Part shown: positions 1 through 11,171 of the stretch, in pieces
Position numbering within the stretch: the stretch's first letter is position 1
How the letters are laid out: every line of letters begins with the position of its first letter
Origin: Polytrichum commune
Lineage: Eukaryota; Streptophyta; Polytrichopsida; Polytrichales; Polytrichaceae
Assembly (NCBI GenBank): GCA_950295325.1
Contig: OX485807.1
Location: 47,522,440 to 47,586,439 of the forward strand
Direction of reading: 5' to 3'
DNA: 64,000 bases
Notes under the pieces: model-generated
Told to the model about the DNA's origin: nothing
Databases searched by the model: none
What the model saw: only the letters and a program-made list of their open reading frames with translations
Made by a program: the position numbers and the translations under genes

Positions 1-158
1 TCGTTATGAGTTCTTTATTGGTTCCTTGATATGAACACCCGCTTCAAAGTATTTGCATCTTACAACAATCTCCAATATTTGTGTCATTTTATCCATGTTC
101 TTCTATTTGTAAAAGTCTCAAAATGCCCAAAAAGTCCCAAATTAACGAATATAGTGTT
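1..158. mobile_element. Terminus of a fourth element of the palindrome-decorated family (E4)
   Basis: Read on the minus strand, this stretch starts AACACTATATTCGTTAA and then follows the left end of E2 (33723-33880) closely, including the GAGACTTTTTGGGCATTTTGAGAC-type subterminal segment and the following 100 bases. It is therefore the gene-D-side end of another copy whose body lies to the left of the window. The next four bases, ATTG (159-162), would be its target duplication, but the other end is not visible. Confidence 0.85.
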
Positions 159-2103
159 ATTGGAAGATAATTTGTGCTCAAAATTTGAACACCATGACAA
201 TCATGAGTCAATGAGTGATTATAAGATATTATATTAATTTAAAACTTGGTGAGGGTAATAATAGAAACTGAATTTGTCACCATATAGTTCCGCATAGGAA
301 TTGGTTGACGCTAAACCCCGCCCTACGAATTTTCAGGGGAGGTGGATAGGGACTAGGGCCCACGGTCCTACACCTTTGGGCAACCCCCACAAAGATCCCG
401 ACCGAAAAATGCTACCCACTCCGCCGGACTTCAAAGAAATGAAATTGCCCTTGCATTCTTGAAGGCCACTCGTTAATATAACCCATATTGAGTGCACTTC
501 ATCTTCAAGGTCCAAAATCCAATATATATGTTCACTTTCATATAGTAAATAAGTAATTGATTGGGATTTCGTTTTTGAAGTGAAATCGTCAATAAAGCAT
601 ATAATTAACTTGGATGTCAAAAATATCACAAAATCCTCATAGCATTGAGGTTATAATTTTTGTGACATACCATTGAAAGGGTCTTTGTCATTCTAAAATG
701 GAACTAAACTTAGTGTTCTACATTTAGTAAGCGTATGGTGAACGGGCTTTCATGCAAGTCGGTGCAAGTCGCTTTTCTACCTCAAGTCCCTGATGCTTTC
801 TGGCAACCTGGACTTTTAAATTAATCTCATTTCATTTCATCAAGGAAATCTCTTCGTAGGAGGGCTAGCTTAGTTTCATATGTGTGCATAAATACCAATC
901 GATGGAAGGAGGCTTGCTAATAAAATTAGACGAAGTACCTCGCATCTCGAAGCAATGAGGTTGGCCGATTCAACAGAATATCACATGGATCGATGTACCC
1001 CACTGCCTCCGATCACTTCCTCCCACTTTTGTGTAAGAAGATCGAGCCCAATGATATGACAACGTCTAGTGTACAAAGCATGAGCTCCAATGTGTGAGAA
1101 ATTCCATGCAAACTTTCGCAATCCTAGCGTCGAGATGTTCTGATAGTTTGACGCAGCCAGACTGTTGAGTTTGCTCTGGTGCTAAAAACTCGAGGAGCGA
1201 TTTTTATGAGCCTTGAAACTTACTTAAATGCAACCTCAACGTTGCAAGAACAGTTTATTGAGGGTTTTGCACGAGGGCTAGCTTTGTTTTAGATATCTAC
1301 ACAGATACTAACCAGTCGAAGGAGGCTTGATAATAGAACTAGACGGAGTACCTTACATTTCGATGCAATGAGCATCGAGAACATGTTTCACTGAGAGGGT
1401 CCGCCCAGAGGAGATTCATGCTATGGTATAATTATGTGCAAATTATCTTGGTGGTATTTTTTTTCTGATCATTTACAAGGTCTTGCAGGAAACTTTTGGA
1501 GTGTAAATTAGAGGATTCTAGACATGCAAACGGCATCAAAACCGGCATTTCGGTTTGTGGATTACCCCACCTACAACAACGCGAGTTGAAAACAGTCAAG
1601 CTCATAGGAAGGGAGCAAGTCACTAGGGTGGTTTGCTCTGCACAAATCGTCTCTTAATATTCCCCTGAAGCTCCGCCTTCTGCTTCTCAGCAACAAAAAT
1701 CTGGCGTGGAGGCGCTCATACTCTACATATTGCAGGAGTGCTGAAAGAACGGAGGGATCACATTCTGCATGTGTTGGCCGTGCATGCCTGCCGGTTGCGA
1801 ATTACCGTCTTCTGAGGCCTCCTTCCGGCATGAACCTTGTCTGGTGCATTCGAGGCTTTTCGTTTTCTTTGTAGATGCTTTCCATAGCCTTTGCCGCAGC
1901 CATATTAGCGCATTTGAGTTGGAATTAGTTCACCACACACTTTCGATGTCAATAACTCTACCTGTCCAGCATGTAGCATCTAACTTGCCTGCATTCATAT
2001 CGCCGTGCACAGATGTTGTCATATTTCCTTCCAATTCATACCTACCAGGGAAGCAGTAGGATAGAACAACAAATTTAGGCATCAAAGACAAATTATAGCG
2101 GCC
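159..2103. other. No gene recognised
   Basis: I see no convincing coding region here; short open frames lack codon structure or similarity to anything I know. The stretch holds one diverged direct repeat (861-1373, listed separately). The start of the interrupted membrane-protein ORF at 2104 is preceded by an in-frame stop at 2062, so that ORF does not extend back into this region without an intron. Confidence 0.5.
861..1373. repeat. Diverged direct repeat, two copies of about 100 bp
   Basis: Bases 861-961 and 1273-1373 align from GAGGGCTAGCTT through GGAGGCTTG and AGACG to GCAATGAG, about 412 bases apart, with many substitutions. The origin is unknown. Confidence 0.7.
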
Positions 2104-2414
2104 ATGCACTTTCCAGTGCGCTCTGAGGAAGATATCACACGGGCGCATCAGCTGCTGAGGAGTCCGAGGTTTCCATTGGTTTGTATTATCGGGCTGACGT
2201 TCTTATGTGAGTTCCTGAGGTTACAGGTAACAATTATATTCCGAGCCTTCAGTATATTACTGATAACAATAATCGGTGTGGCTCTGATGACGTTGACAAT
2301 GGTTTTCAGTGTCTGGGAGGATGTGGCACTTCACTATGTCGGCTCCTTCACCGACGCTCTCGGTACCCGTCAGAAAAAATGGAAGAGGTGGGGGAGACAA
2401 TCGTTAAAGATAGG
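2104..2414 (+). pseudogene. 5' part of a membrane-protein ORF split by the Ty3 element
   Basis: The frame opens at ATG 2104 after a stop at 2062 and runs to the Ty3 insertion point, where ATAGG (2410-2414) is duplicated at 11172. It encodes about 103 residues: a charged N-terminus, then a long hydrophobic block (about residues 24-70) likely to form membrane helices, then a basic KKWKRWGRQSLK segment. Joining after the Ile-Gly codons to 11177 continues the same frame to 11948, giving 360 codons. I do not recognise the family. It may be a host gene or a gene of an older element. Ty3 interrupts it, so the full-length protein cannot be made from this copy. Confidence 0.6.
2410..2414. repeat. Ty3 target-site duplication ATAGG (left)
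   Basis: ATAGG immediately precedes the left LTR and recurs at 11172-11176 directly after the right LTR. Five bases is the usual length for LTR-retrotransposon integrase. Confidence 0.95.
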
Positions 2415-2915
2415 TGTAAGGCCCCGTTAGAACGGGCTAAACACTTAAGAGGTTTTGGGTGCGGCCTTGAGCCGCACCTCTTGAGTTAGGGTTGAACCCG
2501 GTTGGGTTTCGGGACTAAGGCGGGAGGACTTAGTCGCGAAGGTGGGGTGACCCGTGCGCGAGGCACAAAGGTCTTGGCCGCGAGGCTAAGGGGTGAGTCT
2601 TTGAAGAGGCTCGGAGCACATGCGGGGCATGTGGGAAATGCCCAACTCCCGGGCCGTGGCAAGGGTCCGGGGTGCCGAGGGATGACTATTAATAGCCCCA
2701 AGGGAGTGTTAGGAAACTAGCACGTAAGTACTTAGGATCGGGACTCGTTGGGACTAGTCGGGACTAGTCACAACGAGCCGGGACGCGCCGGGACGCGTCA
2801 GGACATGTCGGGACTAGTCATGGCGAGTCGGGACTCACGGTGCAAAGTGGTTTGCAGGTTGTGAGTTAGAAGCTTTGCGTGGGGCGCAAGGGACGTGACG
2901 TCGGGCGACGTTACA
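2415..2915 (+). repeat. Ty3 left LTR (501 bp)
   Basis: It starts TGTAAGG and ends TTACA, matching 9671-11171 after removal of an inserted solo LTR. The 3' third contains about ten short direct iterations of CGGGACTAGT/CGGGACGCG type. The right LTR has about 21 bp more in this iterated tract, so the two LTRs differ by repeat slippage. Confidence 0.95.
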
Positions 2916-2917
2916 TG

Positions 2918-2929
2918 TGGTATCAGAGC
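2918..2929 (+). promoter_or_regulatory. Primer-binding site (tRNA-iMet)
   Basis: TGGTATCAGAGC lies two bases after the left LTR. It is complementary to the 3' end of plant initiator methionine tRNA, the usual primer of plant Ty3 and Ty1 elements. Confidence 0.95.
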
Positions 2930-2991
2930 TGATTTGAGCTCGGGATTGCATTTTGGAGCCTAAGTGCCGAGTTGGAGCCTAAGGGGGAGTT

Positions 2992-5155
2992 TTGGAAACT
3001 TTGAAAATGGCGGCCAACAAGCGGACTAAGAGGGGCGAGGTCGAATTGCAACGAGAGGGCGATCAAGGTGAGCCCGCACCGGGAATTGAGATGTTAACTC
3101 AAGGTGTGGACGAAAGCGGGCCGAACAAGAAGCCTCGGGCAACCCGCAAGAAGAAAGGTTTCGAAGGGGACAAGACGGCGAGTTTGATTCGGGACGAATT
3201 TAACTTAGAGCCGATAGATTTGGACCCGAATCCGGGAGCGGATGAGGTCAACCAAGGCATTGGTGATTTGGGGCCACCTAATGAACCACCTCCGAGAGGT
3301 GATGAGGTTGATTATGAACCCGAACCCGAGGAGTCCGCAAGTGACTCGGATCGGAAGAATCCGAGGCGGAGTGAAACCAAGATGGCTCGGGTTGAAACCG
3401 AGCTAAAGGAAATGAGGGACATGATGAACCTAGTTGTACTTCAACTTGCGAAGGCAACTAGCGCGTCATCGGGAGGCACTAGTCCCGGCCTCTACATGAA
3501 AAACGTGCCCAAACCGCCGCTTTGGGACACAAGAGACAAACGCAATATAGAAGCGTTTCTCACCGAGTACGAGGCCTATTGTGAGGCCGCGGGTTACATT
3601 GGTGACGCCGTTCGGGTGAGAAGTTTCGGCTCCTTCTTGAAGGAAGACGCGTCGACAACCTTCGCTAGTTGGCGGAGTTCGCAAGGTGATGACCTTGGGT
3701 GGGACGTGCTAAGGACTTGGGCGATCCGGGTGTGGCGAAAGCCGCATCAGCACTTGCTAGGTGTCACAGCGCTGGGTGCGATGAGGTGGCAAAGCGAGCA
3801 AAACCTTTCCCGCTACGCCGAGGAGTATAAAGCAAGATTCTTGCGATTGGATTGCGAGAAGAATCCGGGCTTAGGAATGATGGGATCATTTCTAGCGAGT
3901 TTGGATGAAAACATCCGCCGAAAGGTGTGGGAGCGGGAGCGGCTCCCGACTACGATGTTAGAGCTACTTGATGTAGTAATCTGACTCGGCGACGCGCGAG
4001 AGGTTAGCTGGCCCGAAACGACGAACGGCAAGCGCCCGTTCGAGAAGAGTTTCGGGGGCGGAAAATCTAAATTTCCGAAACGGAAATACGAGCCGCAAGA
4101 TGACGGCGAGGGAGGGTCGAGCGGGAAGCCGACTACTCCGAAAGGGTTTGTTAAGCGAGCGAAACGAGTCGACCCGAAGGATGCGTCCAAGAAGGGACTT
4201 TGCTTTAAGTGCGGGAAACCGGGCCACATGGCGAGAGATTGCCGCGAGAACGGGGGCGGAAAGGTAGAATTGAATTCTACCACGATCGAGCCACCCAGGC
4301 AAGCCGAGTGGCCGCCCGCTAATTCAATCAATGAACACGTATTCAAACGGGGGCACCGGGCGCTAGAAAGTTTGAATCGGAGGTTGCTAATCGCCGAAGG
4401 CGGTTTTGAGGCAACGTTGTCGATTGCTAGTCCGAATAAGAAATGTCTTATTTACTTGAAAAGTCAAGTTAGCGGTACTAACATTTCGATGTTGATTGAC
4501 ACAGGAGCATTGAATTTCTTCATGACCGCGGAGTACGCGGCGAGGTTGAAACTGGAAGTGGCGACAACGTCCTCGCCGGTGCGGATCAACTTCACGCAAG
4601 GGTCTTGTCTAGCCGGACAAGTTGCTAGAGGCGTGAAATTCAAAGCGGGCGACGCGAAGTTCGAGGATGACTTCACGATTTGCAACTTAGAAGGCGTAGA
4701 CGTAGTTCTAGGAAATACCTTCCTTCATTACTATGGCGTGGAAGTTAGGCAAAGGCCTAGCATCCACGTCGTGATGGTCGGTTCGGATTGTAAACCGAAG
4801 CCGTTACCGTTTAGTAGACTAGCCGGGCTAGGTGGGTTAGGTATAAACCTAATTACTAAAGAAGCCCTCTTTGAGGAGCAGTTTGTATTGATTTTGACCG
4901 AGAAGTTTCTCGAAAATAATACTAAGGGCAAAACCCCGCTTGTTTGCCCTGCTAGCATTTCTTGTGTGCTTGATGAGTTTCAAGATGTCTTAACGAACGA
5001 ACTCCCGGAGGACTTGCCTCCAGTGCGGGAGGTTGATCATAAGATCGAGTTAGTGCCCGGGGCGGAGCCGCAGAATAAAGCTCCGTATCGGCTCAACCAA
5101 AGTGAGTTGGTTGAGCTTAAGCGGCAACTAACGGAGCTGCTTGCTCGGGGCTACG
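2992..5155 (+). pseudogene. gag-pol: Ty3 gag-pol, 5' part: Gag, zinc knuckle, protease, start of RT
   Basis: One frame from ATG 2992 reads through a Gag-like domain (about residues 160-330), one TGA at 3982-3984, then in the same frame a CCHC zinc knuckle (CFKCGKPGHMARDC, near 4203-4244). An aspartic protease with a DTGA active site (near 4498) follows, and then the N-terminus of reverse transcriptase. The frame is broken at 5156 by a solo LTR whose duplicated target is CTACG. The TGA could be a CGA-to-TGA deamination. The product would be cytoplasmic virus-like-particle protein in an active relative; this copy cannot make it. Confidence 0.9.
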
Positions 5156-6126
5156 TGTCGCGCACCTCTCCATGAGGAGTGCCCGAAACACCATGGGCAC
5201 AAGGGGGACCCCGGAGTGACACCCGGGACTTGTGGCGCCGTTGGTGAGAGGGCCCAAGTGATCCTAGTGTGGGTGAGGGCCCCGGGCGTTGGGAACGCCT
5301 CCCACCCACGAAGACTAGGAGGCACAAGGGGAAGGCCATGAGTTATGCGTAGCTCATGGCGTGGTAATTCTAGAAGCTCAAGAACACCTCAATCGGAGGT
5401 GTGAGCTAGGAGTTATGGCCATTTGAGTGGGGCGCTGTCCCGGGACAGCGCCCTGGTACAGCAGTGCCTGGGAGTGATGCCCGGGACTGCCAAGGTTCAA
5501 ACAGGCATAACTTCCTCAAGACGTGCTCAAATGGGGCAAATGAGGAGTCCATCGGCATCTACGTGAAGTGTAGATGAGGATGGAGTGGTTGGTTGTTATG
5601 ATCAGACATCATACAAGGAAGTTATGATGGTCTGAAGCTGCTGGGGGTTCTAGGCCCAGCAGCTAAAGGAAAATGTCCACTTGGCCCCAACTCTTGGTAG
5701 AGAGACAAGAGGTTGGTTGGCGGTGGGGTAGGGGCCCCGCGTGAAGTCCTAGAGGCTTATATGGGTGAGGTGGTGTGGCCTCACCCACCCGAGGCCGAAC
5801 GGCACGGCCTCCATGGGCATTGACCCAATGTGAGGCCATAGTTGCCTAGTATGGTTCAGGTTGTTGTAGTGTTGCTCCGGCAACGCGATGATCAACATGG
5901 GATTGGACTTCCATGGATGGAAGTCCACATCTAGGAATGGGTTACCGATTAAGGGGTGAGTCCCGAAAGCAAAGTGGGAGGGTTGGTTCCCTCCTATGAG
6001 CTATATGGTCCGGGGTAGGAGGAGCTAACCATTAGCATGGTGGAATGCGAATGGTTAGCGCTCGTAACCTTTGCTAGAATTGAAAATTGGCAAGATTGTC
6101 AAGGGGGGCTAGCAAGGGTTGCGACA
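5156..6126 (-). mobile_element. Solo LTR (971 bp) inserted in Ty3 RT, reverse orientation
   Basis: The unit runs from TGTCGC to GCGACA and is flanked by the 5-bp duplication CTACG (5151-5155 and 6127-6131). Removing it with one CTACG restores the RT reading frame. A reverse-strand TATATAAG-like box near 5755-5765 suggests that transcription runs on the minus strand. An inverted full copy is at 9722-10695 and terminal fragments are at 8909-9066 and 16500-16687. No internal region is present, so this is best read as a recombined solo LTR of a different retrotransposon. Confidence 0.85.
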
Positions 6127-6131
6127 CTACG

Positions 6132-8947
6132 TGCGGCCGAGCAAGTCGCCGTTCGGCGCGCCCGTACTTTTTGTAAGTAAAAAGGGCGGTCAAATGCGAA
6201 TGTGCATTGACTACCGTGCCCTTAACCGAGTGACGGTTAAGAATAACTACCCCTTACCGCGAGTTGATGACTTGCTAGATAGGTTAGCCGGAGCGAAGTG
6301 TTTCAGTCGGATTGACTTGAAATCCGGCTACTATCAGATTCGGGTAGCGGCATAAAATGTACACAAAACGGCGATGAGAACTCGATACGGGTCGTATGAG
6401 TTTCTCATGATGCCGTTTGGATTGTGTAATGCGCCGGCAACGTTCATGTCGATTATGAACGGCATTTTCCATGACGAAATGGATGAATGTGTGGTCGTCT
6501 ATATTGACGACATTCTAATTTACTTGCGAAGTGAGGTAGAGCACGCGCGTGACCTTAGGAGGGTCTTAGAAAAACTTAGAGCGAATAAGCTCTACGTTAA
6601 CGCAGAGAAAAGCGAGTTCGCGCTAAAGGAATTAGACTTTTTGGGTCACGTTTTGGGCGGAGAGGGAATCCGCCCGGATCCGAAGAAAATTCAAGCCATC
6701 CGGGAGTGGGAGACTCCGCGGACGCAAAAGGGAGTGAGGTCCTTTTTAGGCTTAGCTAACTATTATCGAAAGTTCATTAAGAACTTTTCGAAAGTAGCGT
6801 CGCCACTTTCAAACCTGCTAGGTAAGGAGGGGCAGCCCCTCAAGTGAGACGAAGCGTGCGCGAATGCTTTTGACGAATTCAAAACGCTACTATCAACTGC
6901 GGGGGTGTTGAAATACCCCGAGTTCGATAAGGAGTTCGAAGTGCATACCGATGCGAGTGGTTTCGCAATCGGGGGCGTCTTGATGCAAGACGGCCACCCA
7001 GTGGCGTACGAGAGCCGCAAGTTGACCGGGAGTCAACTTCGGTGGCCAACTCATGAAAAAGAGTTGTACGCAATAGTGCACTGCCTTAAGAGTTGGCGTC
7101 ACTATGTTGGCGGCCGGAAAACAAAGGTTTTCACGGACAATATCTCGCTAAAGTATTTGGACTCGAAGGCGCAGGCTACTCCGAAAGAGTTGCGGTGGTA
7201 TGACACCATCATTTCGATGAATGTCGAGTTGATCTACAAGCCGGGGCGAGATAACCTAGTGCCGGACGCACTTAGCCGCCGCGAGGAGTTGCTAACTTCT
7301 TGATTGCTAATACTAGCGGAAGAAGACGTCGACGAGGTCGAACGGGAATTCCGAGATGATATCCGGGAAGCGATGAAACATGACGAAGACGCCGTGACGA
7401 ACAACAAGTTCTTCGAGGCTGAAGGCACGAGTAAGAATATGCCGGGAGGCCGGCGAATGCAAAATTTGAAGCGAAAGAATGGGCTTCACTATTTCAAGCA
7501 AACTAGGTTGTACGTCCCGGACGGCGAACTTCGGAAGCGGTTGCTTCACGAGTTTCATGACACGCCGCTAGCGGGGCATAAGGGAGTTCGCGCCACGATG
7601 GCCGAACTCCAGAAACGGTACTTTTGGCCGTGTATGGGCGCCGACGTTGAAGAATACGTCAAAGCGTGCGTCAAATGTCAAATGACAAAACATAGCACTC
7701 AACCCAAAATCGGGAAGTTGAGGCCCTTACCTATTCCTAAGCAAAAATTTTACTCGATCTCGATGGATTTCATGACGGGTATCCCGAAGGTAGTGGGAGA
7801 CGACGTGATAATGATTATCGTTTGTCGCCTAAGTAAATGGTCGGCGTTTGTGCCTTGCGCGAAGCAAGCGACGGCCGAAGAGGTAGCGCAATTGTTTTTG
7901 GACAATTGGGTTAGGTTTAGAGGGTTCCCGTGGGACATAGTTAGCGATCGCGGATTAGTATTCCAAACGCAGTTTTGGCAACATGTAATGCGACGCACCG
8001 GAGTGAGGTTGTCAATGACGACGGCTTGGCATCCGCAAGGCGATGGCCAAACCGAAAGGATCAATTCTATCCTCAATATGTATATGAGGGCATTTTGCGA
8101 GAATGATCAACAAGATTGGCCAACACTTATACCTCTTGCCGAATTATGCTATAACACTACGGTTTCTAGAACTACGGGCAAGACCCCGTTCTATTTGTGT
8201 TACGGGCAAGAGGCGGTGTTAGCAAGTGACTTGTCCGTTGGTCAAAGTGAGTTTACTCGTGACCAAGAACGACTCTCGGGTTACTACTCGCTCGACGCGG
8301 CCCAATGGGTTGCGCGGAGGCAAATGATACTCCGAAACGCTAAGGCCATGATGGCCAAAGCGCAAGAGAGATACGCGAGTGCGGTAAACAAGAAACGGAG
8401 AGAGATATCATTCCAAATCGGAGAGAAGGTATGGTTGGACTCGCGGAACTTAGGAATTCCGACGGAACTTTCGATTAAGTGGTCCGCGAGGTGGATAGGC
8501 CCGTTTCCGGTGAAGAAAATCCTTCATCCGGACGTGTACGTGCTAGACTTGGGCAAACGAGTTGGTAAGAGTTGGCATCCGGTGTTTCACATTTCCTTAC
8601 TCAAGAAGTATAATCGCGACGAGAAAGAATTGCATTTGTGGCAGGAGGATCCTAGGCCGCCACCCGAGTATGAACTTTGGGACGGGGCAGTTGGAAAGGT
8701 CACGGCAATTTTAGACTCGCGACAAATACATGGACGAGGGAAGCAATATAAGTGCTTGATGCACGGCTACTCGCCATATGAGTACGAGTGGATAAACGGG
8801 GTGAACTTACTGCACACCAAAACTCCTATCAAGGCGTTCGAGGCTCGCAAGCTCGCCGAAGCGGCAGCCGCGGCTAACGCCAAAGCGAACAAACCGGCAC
8901 GCAAGCGTAGCAAAGTAGGAGGGTTGGTTCCCTCCTATGAACTATAA
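6132..8947 (+). pseudogene. pol: Ty3 pol, 3' part: RT, RNase H, integrase, chromodomain
   Basis: The frame holds reverse transcriptase ([21 protein letters not shown], then YIDD near 6500), RNase H (HTDASG near 6944) and integrase. The integrase shows an HHCC zinc motif (near 7548-7690) and a DDE triad seen as SMDFMTG, VSDRG and DGQTERI. A C-terminal chromodomain-like stretch (DSRQIHGRGKQYKCLM to YEYEWI, near 8716-8800) marks a chromovirus. Stops lie in the same frame near 6353 (TAA), 6845 (TGA) and 7301 (TGA), so it is a pseudogene. The stop at 8947 lies inside a captured fragment of the solo-LTR family, so the original C-terminus has been replaced. Confidence 0.9.
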
Positions 8948-9066
8948 GGTCCGGGGTAGGAGGAGCTAACCATTAGCATGGCGGAATGCGAATGGTTAGC
9001 GCTCGTAACCTTTGCTAGAATTGAAAATTGGCAAGATTGCTAAGGGGGTTAGCAAGGGTTGCGACA
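8909..9066 (-). mobile_element. Fragment of the TGTCGC solo-LTR family
   Basis: These 158 bases match the 3' end (plus-strand sense) of the solo LTR at 5156-6126, from GCAAAGT to the terminal GCGACA. The other 800 bases are absent. No target duplication is evident, and the left junction sits on a GCAAAGT-like microhomology, so it may reflect deletion or non-allelic conversion. Confidence 0.8.
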
Positions 9067-9657
9067 AAATCGAGCAAAAGTTGAGTAGAAAGGAAGTGCA
9101 ACCTAAAGCACAAGCTAAGGAAAGCTAAGATTGGGAAAGAAAGACGGTGAGAGCACAAATACACGTAGAACGAACCTAAGTCGAAGTCGGAAGATGGGCG
9201 CCGCCAAGGGGACTATCGAAGCAAAGTAAGATGGCTTGGTTGTGGCGATACCAAGGTGCGGGTGCCGAGCGTGAGGAGGATCTCCCACATGGCACACCCC
9301 GGATCGAAAGAGCATGAATGGCCAATCATGTCCTAATGGGTAAACAGGGGAAGGTCTAGCTAACTCGAACGCATTCTATTACCAGCCGGCAACAAATACC
9401 CGATACTCGCTGCGGCCAGGCGAGGTCTAAAGACCGAGGGACTTGAGGATTGTTCTAGAGGTGGCAATTCCCGATTCATCACGAACGGGAGCCGCAATGG
9501 ATTGGCGCAAGTATGAGGGAAGGCACACGCGTTTAAAGCCTTCGCCTTGGAAGCTAACACGAGCCGGTGAAGGATCCACACCGAGGGCGGTTAGACTTCG
9601 CCCCGTCCGGGACGGGAAGAGCCGTACTAAAGACTTGATGCGGACATCAAGTGTTCT
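9067..9657 (+). other. Ty3 region between pol and the polypurine tract
   Basis: About 590 bases without a recognisable domain. Short open frames on both strands look like chance. Extended 3' untranslated or accessory regions of this size occur in plant chromoviruses. Confidence 0.5.
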
Positions 9658-9670
9658 AAGTGGGGGAGGA
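9658..9670 (+). promoter_or_regulatory. Ty3 polypurine tract
   Basis: AAGTGGGGGAGGA abuts the TGTAAGG start of the right LTR, as expected for the plus-strand primer. Confidence 0.9.
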
Positions 9671-11171
9671 TGTAAGGCCCCGTTAGAACGGGCTAAACAC
9701 TTAAAAGGTTTTGGGTGTGGCTGTCGCAACCCTTGCTAGGTCCCTTAATAATCTTGCCAATTTTCAATTCTAGCAAAGGTTACGAGTCGCTAACCCTTCG
9801 CATTCCACCATGCTAATGGATAGCTCCTCTTACCCCGGACCAATAGTTCATAGGAGGGAACCAACCCTCCTACTTTGCTTTCGGGACTCACCCCTTAATC
9901 GGTAACCCATTTCCCCAATGTGGACTTCCATCCATGGAAGTCCAATCCTATGTTGATCATCGCGTTGCCGGAGCAACACTACAACAACCCGAACCATACT
10001 AGGCAACTATGGCCTCACAATGGGCCAATGCCCATGGAGGCCGTGCCGTTCGGCCTCGGGTGGGTGAGGCCACACCACCTCACCCATATAAGCCTCTAGG
10101 ACTCTACACGGAGCCCCTACCCCACCGCCAACCAACCTCTTGTCTCTCTACCAAGAGTTGGGGCCAAGTGGACATTTTCCCTTAGCTGCTGGGCCTAGAA
10201 CCCCCCTAGCAGCTTCAGACCATCATGACTTCCTTGTATGATGTCTGATCATAACAACCAACCACTCCATCCTCATCTACGCTTCACGTAGATGCCGATG
10301 GACTCCTCGCTTGCCCCATTTGGGCAAGTCTTGAGGAAGTTATGCCTGTTTGAACCTTGGCAGTCCCGGGAATCACTCCCAGGCACTGCTGTACCAGGGC
10401 GCTGTCCCGGGACAGCACCCCACTCAAATGGCCATAACTCCTAGCTCACACCTCCGATTGAGGTGATCTTGAGCATTCTAGAATCACCACGCCATGAGCT
10501 ACGCATAGCTCATGGCCTCACCCTCATGCCTCCTAGTCTTTGTGGGTGGGAGGCGTTCCCAACGCCCGGGGCCCTCACCCACACTAGGATCACTTGGGCC
10601 CTCTCACCAACGGCGCCACAAGTCCCGGGTGTCACTCCGGGGTCCCCCTTGTGCCCATGGTGTTTTGGCCACTCCTCATGGAGAGGTGCGCGACAGCGGC
10701 CTTGAGCCGCACCTCTTGAGTTAGGGTTGAACCCGGTTGGGTTTCGGGACTAAGGCGGGAGGACTTAGTCGCGAAGGTGGGGTGACCCGTGCGCGAGGCA
10801 CAAAGGTCTTGGCCGCGAGGCTAAGGGGTGAGTCTTTGAAGAGGCTCGGAGCACATGCGGGGCATGTGGGAAATGCCCAACTCCCGGGCCGTGGCAAGGG
10901 TCCGGGGTGCCGAGGGATGACTATTAATAGCCCCAAGGGAGTGTTAGGAAACTAGCACGTAAGTACTTAGGATCGGGACTCGTTGGGACTAGTCGGGACT
11001 AGTCACAACGAGCCGGGACGCGCCGGGACGCGTCAGGACATGTCGGGACAAGTCGGGGCTAGTCCGGGACTAGTCATGGCGAGTCGGGACTCACGGTGCA
11101 AAGTGGTTTGCAGGTTGTGAGTTAGAAGCTTTGCGCGGGGCGCAAGGGACGTGACGTCGGGCGACGTTACA
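9671..11171 (+). repeat. Ty3 right LTR, split by a solo LTR
   Basis: TGTAAGG at 9671 to TTACA at 11171 matches the left LTR once the insertion at 9722-10695 and its duplicated GCGGC/GTGGC are removed. The net length is about 522 bp, longer than the left LTR by about 21 bp in the CGGGACTAGT iterated tract. Confidence 0.93.
9722..10695 (+). mobile_element. Solo LTR (974 bp) inserted in the Ty3 right LTR, forward orientation
   Basis: The unit runs TGTCGC to GCGACA and is flanked by GTGGC (9717-9721) and GCGGC (10696-10700). The undisturbed left LTR reads GCGGC, so the duplication has one later substitution. It is the inverse of the copy at 5156-6126. A CATATAAGCC box near 10085 followed by a C-rich leader fits an LTR promoter. 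Confidence 0.85.

Larger units (their letters stand above)
2415..11171 (+). mobile_element. Ty3/gypsy chromovirus-type LTR retrotransposon, full length but inactivated
   Basis: The element has two LTRs (TGTAAGG to TTACA), a plant primer-binding site, Gag, zinc knuckle, protease, reverse transcriptase, RNase H, integrase and a C-terminal chromodomain-like segment, a polypurine tract, and a perfect 5-bp duplication ATAGG. The gene order with integrase after RNase H is that of Ty3/gypsy. It is dead: four in-frame stops interrupt the polyprotein, a 971-bp solo LTR sits in the reverse transcriptase, and a 974-bp solo LTR of the same family sits in the right LTR. The insertion itself disrupts the ORF at 2104/11177. 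Confidence 0.95.

Noticed and set aside
2486-2720. Open frames on both strands in the Ty3 LTR, repeated at 10721-10955
   Set aside because: They lie wholly inside the LTR, occur in both LTR copies and on opposite strands, and have no domain; GC-rich chance frames.
9443-9739. An accessory gene downstream of Ty3 integrase
   Set aside because: The frame runs through the polypurine tract into the LTR and lacks any recognisable motif.
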